DNA of 64,000 nucleotides from Flavobacteriaceae bacterium (lineage in GTDB: Bacteria; Bacteroidota; Bacteroidia; Flavobacteriales; Flavobacteriaceae): positions 1 through 64,000 of the forward strand of contig CANFZM010000008.1 in the NCBI GenBank assembly GCA_947451525.1, written 5' to 3'. The position numbers and the translations under genes are program-made. The notes below the pieces were generated by a model. That model searched no databases and was not told the origin of the DNA. It saw nothing but the letters and a program-made list of their open reading frames with translations. Shown here one piece after another: positions 57,734-64,000 of this stretch (position 1 is the stretch's first letter; each line of letters starts with the position of its first letter).

Positions 57734-58921
57734 CTATAAACTTTTCAAAACTTCCTCCATAACTTCCAACATGATTTTGCAACCTTCTCGAATTTCCTCT
57801 TCGGTAATGGTTAATGGTGGAGTGATTCGGATGGCTTTTCCTTCAAATAATAACCAAAATAAAATTAGCCCTTTGTCTTGACAACGCAAAATAATTTGAT
57901 TGGTTATTTCGGCATCGCTTGTCATGGCTGCCAGCATCAATCCTTTTCCTCTAATTTCTTCTATTAAAGGATGTACCAAAAGTTCTCTAAATAGTTTTTC
58001 TTTCTCTAAAGATTGTTTGGCATAGTCTTTTTCAAGTACTTCTTGCAAAGTTGCTAAGCAAGCCGCTGCTATGACAGGATGTCCGCCAAAAGTAGTTATG
58101 TGTCCTAGTTTTGGATCGTGGCTTAATAAATCCATGTGTTTTTCATGGGCAATAAATCCACCAACGGGCATTCCGCCAGCCATTCCTTTGCCAATAATAA
58201 CCACATCGGGAACCACATTGTAATTTTCGAAACCAAATAATTTTCCGGTTCTTCCAAATCCAGGTTGAATTTCATCTACAATCATTAGGGCTCCAACTTC
58301 TTCGCAACGTTTTTTTACTTTTGCCAAAAAATCATTTTCGGGTTGGATAAATCCTGCGCCACCTTGGATACTTTCTAAAATAATTCCGGCAGTTTTGGTG
58401 GTTATTTTTAAAATATCTTCCTCGTTGTTGAAGGTAATAAAATCCACATCGGGAATCAAGGGTCTAAAAACTTGCTTGCGTTCTTCAAATCCCATAACGC
58501 TCATCGATCCCATGGTATTTCCGTGGTACGCATTATGGCAGGAAATCAATTGACTTCTTCCAGTTACTCTTCTTACCAACTTTAATGCACCTTCACAGGC
58601 TTCGGTTCCAGAGTTTACTAAATATACTTTATTCAATTGTGGAGGTAAATTCTCCACCAATAATTTGCAATATTGTACCGCAGGGCTTTGAGAATATTCT
58701 CCATAAACCATCACATGCGAATATTTATCCAATTGGTTTTTTATAGCATCGTTCACGCGTTTGTTTTGATGTCCTAACGAACAAGCAGAAACTCCCGCAA
58801 CAAAGTCGAGGTATTTTTTATTGTCGGTATCGTAAATATAGGATCCAATGGCATGCGAAACCTCCATTCCTAAAGGGTAGGGAGAGGTTTGTGCTTGGTA
58901 TTTTATAAAATCGTTATTCAT
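57734..58921 (-). CDS. Class III PLP aminotransferase (acetylornithine/ornithine type)
   Basis: The 395-residue enzyme has YLVNSGTEACEGALKLVRR (phosphate binding), the D216-E217 pair in IVDEIQPGFGRTG, the PLP lysine K245 in VIIGKGMAGGMPVGG and a C-terminal LRSQKGLILF-like CQDKGLILFWL. Class III aminotransferases act on omega-amines of ornithine, acetylornithine, 4-aminobutyrate and others; the substrate is not decided. Length is as expected. No arg genes are adjacent. Confidence 0.88.
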   Translation of the reverse strand: MNNDFIKYQAQTSPYPLGMEVSHAIGSYIYDTDNKKYLDFVAGVSACSLGHQNKRVNDAIKNQLDKYSHVMVYGEYSQSPAVQYCKLLVENLPPQLNKVYLVNSGTEACEGALKLVRRVTGRSQLISCHNAYHGNTMGSMSVMGFEERKQVFRPLIPDVDFITFNNEEDILKITTKTAGIILESIQGGAGFIQPENDFLAKVKKRCEEVGALMIVDEIQPGFGRTGKLFGFENYNVVPDVVIIGKGMAGGMPVGGFIAHEKHMDLLSHDPKLGHITTFGGHPVIAAACLATLQEVLEKDYAKQSLEKEKLFRELLVHPLIEEIRGKGLMLAAMTSDAEITNQIILRCQDKGLILFWLLFEGKAIRITPPLTITEEEIREGCKIMLEVMEEVLKSL

Positions 58922-59045
58922 AATTTTGTAACTAAAACGCTAAGTCTCGAAGTTTTTTAATTTGTAGCAAATTTAGGAATTTCGATTCAACTCAAAGGTT
59001 TATTAAGATTTTTTTATTAACGAGTATAAATGCCTTACAAATATT

Positions 59046-59053
59046 TATATTTG
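59046..59053 (+). promoter_or_regulatory. -7 promoter element of the GH13 gene
   Basis: TATATTTG matches exactly and is 24 bp before ATG 59078. Confidence 0.6.
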
Positions 59054-59060
59054 CGTCCTT

Positions 59061-59081
59061 ATGTCAAATAGTATCTCATGA
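59061..59081 (+). other. Six-codon leader ORF overlapping the GH13 start
   Basis: ATG at 59061 opens a frame reading MSNSIS and ends at TGA 59079-59081, which overlaps the GH13 ATG (ATGA). It begins within a few bases of the likely transcript start. Whether it is translated is unknown; it could couple translation to the enzyme gene. Confidence 0.3.
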
Positions 59082-60946
59082 AAAAATTACTAGTTTTTGC
59101 TTTAGTTGGGCTTTCGCTTGCAGGCAATTCGCAGATTAAAAAAAACAATTCAAACCCTAAAAATAAAAAAGTTACCGTTGTGGAAAAGAAGAAAGTAGTC
59201 TATCAAGTTTTTACCAGATTGTTCGGAAATAAAAATACCACCAATAAACCTTGGGGAACAATTGCCAAAAATGGAGTAGGAAAATTTAACGATTTTACCG
59301 ATACAGCCTTAACGGAAATTAAAGATCTTGGAGTGACGCACATTTGGTACACCGGAGTTCCTCACCATGCTTTGGTGAATGATTATACTAAATACGGAAT
59401 TTCTAACGACGACCCTGAAGTGGTTAAAGGTCGTGCAGGTTCGCCTTATGCCGTGAAGGATTACTATAATGTAAATCCGGATTTGGCGGTAGATCCAGCC
59501 AAACGATTGGAAGAATTTGAAGCCTTAATTGCACGCACCCACAAACACGGATTGAAAGTAATTATCGATATCGTTCCTAATCATATTGCTCGAAAATATA
59601 TCGGATTGACCAATCCTGCTGGCGTTCGTGATTTTGGTGCCGATGATAATACGAATGTGGAATACGATAGAAACAACAACTTTTATTACGTTCCTGGACA
59701 GCATTTTCAAGTGCCAACTTCCGATTCGTACAAGCCTTTAAATGGAGAAGCAAATCCATTAATTGACGGCGCATTTGATGAAAATCCAGCAAAATGGACC
59801 GGTAATGGTTCGCGTATGGCAAAGCCAGATATAAACGATTGGTACGAAACGGTGAAGGTTAATTACGGAATTCGCCCAGACGGTTCTAAAGATTTTCCGG
59901 AATTGCCAGATGGTTTTGAACACAAATCCTATAAAGAACATTTTGATTTTTGGAAAGATAAAGACGTGCCTAGTTCTTGGAAAAAATTCCGAGATATTGC
60001 TTTGTATTGGACTGCCAAAGGGGTAGATGGTTTCCGTTATGACATGGCCGAAATGGTTCCTTACGAATTTTGGAGTTTTATGAATTCATCTATCAAAATG
60101 AAAAATCCGGATGCTTTTTTAATGGCAGAAGTGTACAATCCTAACGAATATAGAAACTATATTTATAAAGGAAAAATGGATTATTTGTATGATAAAGTGG
60201 CTACTTACGATAAGTTAAAAGACATTATCCAAGGAAGATCCAATACCGATGGGCTTTCGGATATCCAACACAGTATGGCTGATATTGAGCACCACATGCT
60301 TCACTTTTTGGATAATCACGATGAGCAACGTTTGGCTAGCCCAGAATTTGCAGGAAGTGGAGAAAACGGAAAACCGCTAATGGTAGTTTCTGCAACTATT
60401 GGTTCGTCTCCGACTATGGTTTATTTCGGACAAGAAGTTGGCGAAGCAGGAAATGAAAATGGCGGTTTTGGAACGCATTCTAGAACTTCAATTTTTGATT
60501 ATGTTGGAGTGCCTAATCACCAACGCTGGATGAATGGAGGAAAATTTGACGGTGGGCAATTATCGCAAAGCGAAAAAGACTTGCGCGATTTTTACAAACG
60601 ATTGTTGCACTTTACCTTGAAAAGTGATGCTTTGATGGGACAGTTCCAAGAAATACAAGGAGTTAACCGACATGAAACTGCCAATTACGATGAGAAAATC
60701 TATTCGTATGTGCGTTGGTCGGCTACCGAAAAATTGATTGTAGTGGCTAATTTTTCTAAAGACCACAGTTGTACTTTCGATTTAAAAGTACCTGCCGATG
60801 TGATTGCTAAATGGCAGTTGCACGATGGTACTTATCCTGTAAAAGACCAACTTTATGGAAGTACCTCTACTTTAAAAGTTGCCAATGGAGTTGGAGTGCT
60901 GCATGTTTCTATTAAGGGAACCGAAAGTTTTATATTTAAATTGTAA
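59078..60946 (+). CDS. Secreted GH13 alpha-amylase-family enzyme
   Basis: The 622-residue protein has a signal peptide (MKKLLVFALVGLSLAGNSQ) and a GH13 (alpha-amylase) barrel with all conserved regions: DIVPNH (164-169), catalytic nucleophile D322 in DGFRYDMAE, acid E351 in LMAEVYNP, and D415 in FLDNHDEQR. A C-terminal beta domain follows from about residue 540. It likely degrades alpha-glucans outside the cytoplasm or in the periplasm. No susCD genes are in the window. Promoter at 59046. Confidence 0.92.
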   Translation: MKKLLVFALVGLSLAGNSQIKKNNSNPKNKKVTVVEKKKVVYQVFTRLFGNKNTTNKPWGTIAKNGVGKFNDFTDTALTEIKDLGVTHIWYTGVPHHALVNDYTKYGISNDDPEVVKGRAGSPYAVKDYYNVNPDLAVDPAKRLEEFEALIARTHKHGLKVIIDIVPNHIARKYIGLTNPAGVRDFGADDNTNVEYDRNNNFYYVPGQHFQVPTSDSYKPLNGEANPLIDGAFDENPAKWTGNGSRMAKPDINDWYETVKVNYGIRPDGSKDFPELPDGFEHKSYKEHFDFWKDKDVPSSWKKFRDIALYWTAKGVDGFRYDMAEMVPYEFWSFMNSSIKMKNPDAFLMAEVYNPNEYRNYIYKGKMDYLYDKVATYDKLKDIIQGRSNTDGLSDIQHSMADIEHHMLHFLDNHDEQRLASPEFAGSGENGKPLMVVSATIGSSPTMVYFGQEVGEAGNENGGFGTHSRTSIFDYVGVPNHQRWMNGGKFDGGQLSQSEKDLRDFYKRLLHFTLKSDALMGQFQEIQGVNRHETANYDEKIYSYVRWSATEKLIVVANFSKDHSCTFDLKVPADVIAKWQLHDGTYPVKDQLYGSTSTLKVANGVGVLHVSIKGTESFIFKL

Positions 60947-61028
60947 CATAATTTTTTTGCCACCTATTTTACGGATTGCATCGATTTTAAAATAAGTTGG
61001 ATGTAATTCGAAGTGAAAAATAAAAAGT

Positions 61029-61068
61029 AACCCTCGCAGGATGATGAATTTTGCGAGGGTTATTTATT
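61029..61068. terminator. Bidirectional terminator between GH13 gene and unknown gene
   Basis: AACCCTCGCA (61029-61038) pairs with TGCGAGGGTT (61052-61061). On the minus strand a T-rich stretch follows; the plus side is moderately T-rich. Confidence 0.8.
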
Positions 61069-61569
61069 TTAATCTTCCCCATCGTCAAAATCAAGGAAAT
61101 CATTTAAATCGAAGTCATCGTCGTCAAACAATTCTCCATCAATTGGCGGAACTGCTCCAGGTGGATTAAATAATCCCCACTCATCCCAATAATAATTGGT
61201 AGTATCAAAACTTTCTACCCAAGCAATAAACAACAATCGGAATTCGTCTATTTCTTTACGAATAAGTTTTACATATTCTAAATCTTTGTAATTTTCATGA
61301 AATCGTAAACTACCCACTTGTGTATATAAATGCATTGCATGATCTCTTATTATTGCTGCATTTTGCATTCGGATGCTATATAAATCGCCACCTTCTGCAC
61401 CAGCAATTTTAGCCGGAATTAGCATAGCATCTTCCAGCATAAATCCTTTAGTTGCTTGAATATATTCATCCTCTTCGGGTAAGGAAGCAACTAAACTTTC
61501 AACTAGTTTATAAATATACATGCCTTTTTGATATAAAGGTAAATCGTGGGTTTTATCTGATTTTGCCAT
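61069..61569 (-). CDS. Unknown helical protein with a highly acidic tail
   Basis: The 166-residue protein is helical (residues 10-120) with SIRMQNAAIIRDHAMHLYTQ, resembling in plan the small four-helix-bundle proteins related to the 23S rRNA intervening-sequence protein. The end (residues 144-166) is almost all Asp, Glu and Phe. No catalytic motif is visible. The terminator downstream is clear. I do not recognise the family. Confidence 0.55.
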   Translation of the reverse strand: MAKSDKTHDLPLYQKGMYIYKLVESLVASLPEEDEYIQATKGFMLEDAMLIPAKIAGAEGGDLYSIRMQNAAIIRDHAMHLYTQVGSLRFHENYKDLEYVKLIRKEIDEFRLLFIAWVESFDTTNYYWDEWGLFNPPGAVPPIDGELFDDDDFDLNDFLDFDDGED

Positions 61570-61635
61570 ATTTAAAGTTTTAAATTTGTCTAATCCTTAA
61601 ATTGTTAATTTAAAAGAGAGTTAAAGTTAATAAAA

Positions 61636-61668
61636 AAATCCCCAACTGTTTATCACAATTGGGGATTT
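61636..61668 (-). terminator. Terminator of the small unknown gene cluster
   Basis: AAATCCCCAA (61636-61645) pairs with TTGGGGATTT (61659-61668); on the minus strand a run of seven T follows. Confidence 0.85.
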
Positions 61669-61685
61669 AAAATTTATTTAGAAAA

Positions 61686-62105
61686 TCATAAACTACTTAA
61701 ATTTCTTAAATGGACTAAATCATGAAGCCTTCGTGAATTGGTTCTAGAAAGTGTCATAAAGAACATAGACATAAAATCAAGTAGTTTAATTTCTTTTCTA
61801 AATTTCTTAAATTCAAAAATTTCATTACTTGCCTTAGACATACTAACAATATGAACATTAGTATTGCTTTTTAATTCATTATATTTATGGTACTCTTCTA
61901 ATTCAAAACCTATCATCAAAATAATTACAATTGTTATTTTATCATTAGAAACTTCAATAGAATAAGTATTTGGAATAATTTTAAGTTTTTTGTATTCTTT
62001 GAAATCAACCATATAAGCAAGAGTTTGATTAATATCTTTGTTTTTTAACAGATCAAATAAACTGCAATGATGTAAACTGCGATAAATAAATTCAAAATTC
62101 CCCAT
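61686..62105 (-). CDS. Unknown 139-residue protein
   Basis: The product starts MGNFEFIYRSLHHCSLFDLL and has a hydrophobic strand-rich middle (KITIVIILMIGFE) and a basic C-terminus with FMTLSRTNSRRLHDLVHLR. No domain recognised. It lies 3 bp after the small membrane gene and is co-directional with the two genes further right, so it may belong to the same unit. It is AT-rich and lysine-rich like its neighbours. Confidence 0.5.
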   Translation of the reverse strand: MGNFEFIYRSLHHCSLFDLLKNKDINQTLAYMVDFKEYKKLKIIPNTYSIEVSNDKITIVIILMIGFELEEYHKYNELKSNTNVHIVSMSKASNEIFEFKKFRKEIKLLDFMSMFFMTLSRTNSRRLHDLVHLRNLSSL

Positions 62106-62108
62106 AAT

Positions 62109-62327
62109 TTAAAATATTCCTCCTCCCATTGCTAATCTAATTACACCTACAATTATTACAATAGTGCAAATTTTCTTCCCACTTTCTGCATTAGATACGC
62201 TACTAATTATTAAGCCAACAACAGCCATGGGAACAACAATCCAATTTAACCAACCTAATAATGGTATAAATGCTAATAGCATAGCCGACAAACAGATGAT
62301 TCCTAGAATTAATGAAATTGTTTTCAT
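62109..62327 (-). CDS. Small two-span membrane protein
   Basis: The 72-residue protein has two hydrophobic segments (LILGIICLSAMLLAFIPLLG and WLNWIVVPMAVVGLIISSV) and a third near the C-terminus (CTIVIIVGVIRLAMGG). It carries no recognised motif. A single start ATG lies at 62327. The next gene follows 3 bp after its stop. Confidence 0.55.
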   Translation of the reverse strand: MKTISLILGIICLSAMLLAFIPLLGWLNWIVVPMAVVGLIISSVSNAESGKKICTIVIIVGVIRLAMGGGIF

Positions 62328-62426
62328 AAATTTTATAATAAAATTTTGCCTACTCTAGTTGGTTTTCGGCTTACCCATAGCACAAAGAAAGTACGGGAGA
62401 GTGCCAAAGGGTGTCGTTGTAAAAAA

Positions 62427-63011
62427 TTATTTTATATTGGTATAATTTTGGTAAATTACTTTTAGTTCCATCCAAATTTCATCAATGTTGCATAAATCAA
62501 AAAAGGTTAAAATAGTATGGTCGTATAAATGATGAAATGTGCAACAGTGTTCTGTTTTTTGGATTGGTAGGTTTGCTTCAAATTCATAAAAATCCAGTTT
62601 TTTATACATCATATCATCTTGAAAATCCATAAAATTACAAGATATTTCAAAAAATGGATTTCCTTCTAAATCAGGGTCAAATTTTTCATAGTAGTTCTTG
62701 TTCCAACATTCCAATGTTATTTCTATTTCAAAATCATCAATCAATTGATTCTTTACTAATTCTTTACATTGTGTTTTAATATTTCGATATAACGAGAACA
62801 TTCTTTTTTCTTCATCAAAAAGCTTCTTGTTTAAAAGCAATAATCGATTACAATTAATCACGTTCAGTTCAAATTTGGAATTGACTTTGTTATTTCTTTC
62901 CAACAGTTTCATCTGTTCTTGCATTGTTAACTGAGAATGCTTTTTCTGAATATTTTTAATAAAATTTATTTCCAGATTTCGATTGAGTATCATTCTATTT
63001 TTTTTTAACAA
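62427..63011 (-). CDS. Unknown 194-residue protein beside a DnaB-like gene
   Basis: The protein is charged and helical in its first half (NFIKNIQKKHSQLTMQEQMK) and more acidic in the second half, with FHHLYDHTILTFFDLCNIDEIW. It follows the DnaB-like gene by 62 bp on the same strand. I recognise no family or catalytic motif. The A/T-rich code and lack of known domains set it apart from the housekeeping genes to the left. Confidence 0.5.
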   Translation of the reverse strand: MLKKNRMILNRNLEINFIKNIQKKHSQLTMQEQMKLLERNNKVNSKFELNVINCNRLLLLNKKLFDEEKRMFSLYRNIKTQCKELVKNQLIDDFEIEITLECWNKNYYEKFDPDLEGNPFFEISCNFMDFQDDMMYKKLDFYEFEANLPIQKTEHCCTFHHLYDHTILTFFDLCNIDEIWMELKVIYQNYTNIK

Positions 63012-63073
63012 ATGTGAAAGTTATGAATGTCAAAGAGTGACGTTATAATAAAATGTTTTAACATTTTTTCTGC

Positions 63074-63988
63074 TTATATATCAATAAGCAAATTATCAAA
63101 CATAGCTTTAGAACCATCAAATTGTACTCTAATTGTTTCGAGATTCCCAAAACTATTTTTGGTGATAATAATTTCAGCTTCACCTGCTGTTGGCAATTCT
63201 TCTTCATCATCCCATTCCTCAATTTTGTAATATTCAGGTCTGTATAAAAGCAAGATCAAATCTGCAAAAGTATCTATTGGAGCATGTTTTCTTAAATCGG
63301 ACAATAATGGACGCCGACAATACGATTTATCTAATTCATTTATTTGTAAATTAAAATCAACAAGAAGAAGTATGGTGCTATTATATTTTTCGGCTAATTT
63401 TTTTAATTGAAAAGAAATTTTGGTCAATTCTTTTTTATTTAGAATTTTACCTGCTAAGTCTTTTTTGTTTTTGGCAATGAATTTTAAAGAATCTATTATA
63501 ATTATTTTTGGGAAATCAGAGAGTGAGCATGATAAAGTATATTCAATATCTGATACAGTCAAAAAAGGGTAATCAAAAATAGATAAAGGTGCATTTTTTA
63601 TTTCTTCATTTTTCTTTGAAACAAGTTTGATTTCAGTATCATTGAGCAAACCTAAACGTAACTTTTCGTTAGAAATATTAGTTTGTTGTGCAATAATTTT
63701 TATTATTAATTGTTGGCTAGAAATTTCTAATGAGAAAAAAGCAATGGAACATTTATTTTCAATCGCCATTTTTTTAATTAGGGATACTGCAAATGATGTT
63801 TTCCCCATTCCTGAAACGGAACCAACAAGAATTAATTGGGAAGGTTTAAACCCTTTGGTTATTGTATCTAATTTTTCAAATCCAGATAAAATTCCAGTCT
63901 GGTTATCATCATTTTTAGAAATACGGAATAAATTTTCGCTAAATTTTTCTGCTTGTTCTTGTATTGTTTGAAACTCTGTAAAAACCAT
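63074..63988 (-). CDS. DnaB-like helicase C-terminal domain protein (RecA fold)
   Basis: The 304-residue protein keeps the DnaB C-terminal motor: Walker A SGMGKT (59-64), FFSLEIS, Walker B IIIIDSLKF (D166), LLSDLRKHAPIDTFADL, and EIIITKNSFGNLETIRVQF. It lacks the N-terminal DnaG-interaction domain, and the usual DnaB SQLNR segment is VDFNLQ here. So it is not the replicative helicase itself; it may be a RadA/KaiC-like or mobile-element DnaB relative. It is the first gene of the right-edge cluster. Confidence 0.78.
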   Translation of the reverse strand: MVFTEFQTIQEQAEKFSENLFRISKNDDNQTGILSGFEKLDTITKGFKPSQLILVGSVSGMGKTSFAVSLIKKMAIENKCSIAFFSLEISSQQLIIKIIAQQTNISNEKLRLGLLNDTEIKLVSKKNEEIKNAPLSIFDYPFLTVSDIEYTLSCSLSDFPKIIIIDSLKFIAKNKKDLAGKILNKKELTKISFQLKKLAEKYNSTILLLVDFNLQINELDKSYCRRPLLSDLRKHAPIDTFADLILLLYRPEYYKIEEWDDEEELPTAGEAEIIITKNSFGNLETIRVQFDGSKAMFDNLLIDI

Positions 63989-64000
63989 TTTTATTTGTAA

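Noticed and set aside
62340..62426. More GC-rich stretch between the small membrane gene and the 194-residue gene
   Set aside because: It looked like a possible RNA or attachment site, but no convincing stem, repeat or tRNA-like sequence was found.

Overview
The window looks like a chromosomal segment of a Flavobacteriaceae bacterium, most likely Flavobacterium or a close relative. Seen in the sequence: AT-rich DNA with short intergenic gaps, and repeated promoters with the Bacteroidota -7 element TAnnTTTG, sometimes preceded by TTTG. From family knowledge: a fused cytochrome cbb3 subunit (CcoN-CcoO), DUF5606, 2TM-domain proteins, a LytTR/LytS pair and GxxExxY all fit that lineage. No rRNA, tRNA or CRISPR array was recognised.

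Layout. 1-7600: the start of an IS982-type transposase at the edge, a FucP/GluP-like sugar transporter, a five-gene minus-strand operon (membrane protein, winged-helix regulator, Coq4-family protein, small membrane protein, CreD) with two matching palindromic operators, a secreted M28 peptidase and a probable outer-membrane protein. 7600-13300: kdsA, a lipoprotein, two YeeE/YedE half-transporters, a metal-binding HMA protein, clpS, prmA, a toxin-antitoxin (TA) pair and dapD. 13370-24320: a lipopolysaccharide/surface-glycan block with a Kdo-kinase-like protein, one GT9, six GT2 enzymes, a polysaccharide deacetylase, an unassigned 371-residue protein, and a DegT aminotransferase with a NeuD-type acyltransferase. 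24330-37850: mostly housekeeping genes (tsaC, cca, ctaA, ruvX, def, mazG), interrupted by small accessory units: a GxxExxY gene bounded by 21-bp inverted repeats, a ParE-type TA pair directly before ctaA, a HigA gene behind a 5'-truncated HigB, and mazEF directly before mazG. A LytTR two-component operon carries three 2TM domains.

37930-52480 is a microaerobic respiration island: a 604-residue FMN-barrel-like protein with a cysteine cluster, an amino-acid permease, a Crp/Fnr regulator, the copper ATPase CcoI, ccoS, ccoNO, a small ccoQ, ccoP, ccoG, ccoH, a SafE-family membrane protein, a YdcH-like protein and hemN. Three promoters here (ccoI, ccoS, hemN) carry an ATGAyAnnTrTCAT-type palindrome with exactly 22 bp between it and the -7 element, which is the class II activator position. 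This defines a probable FNR regulon. A fourth site lies upstream of the 604-residue gene, making that protein the best candidate for an uncharacterised member of the oxygen response.

52590-64000: a DUF349 protein, aroE, a TonB-like protein and a TPR protein, a class III aminotransferase, a secreted GH13 enzyme, a few unassigned small proteins and a DnaB-like protein lacking the DnaB N-terminal domain. Dispersed palindromic repeats sit in many gaps. No clear-cut new defence system was found; the strongest leads are the FNR regulon with its unknown flavoprotein, the winged-helix/Coq4/CreD operon, and the terminal DnaB-like cluster.
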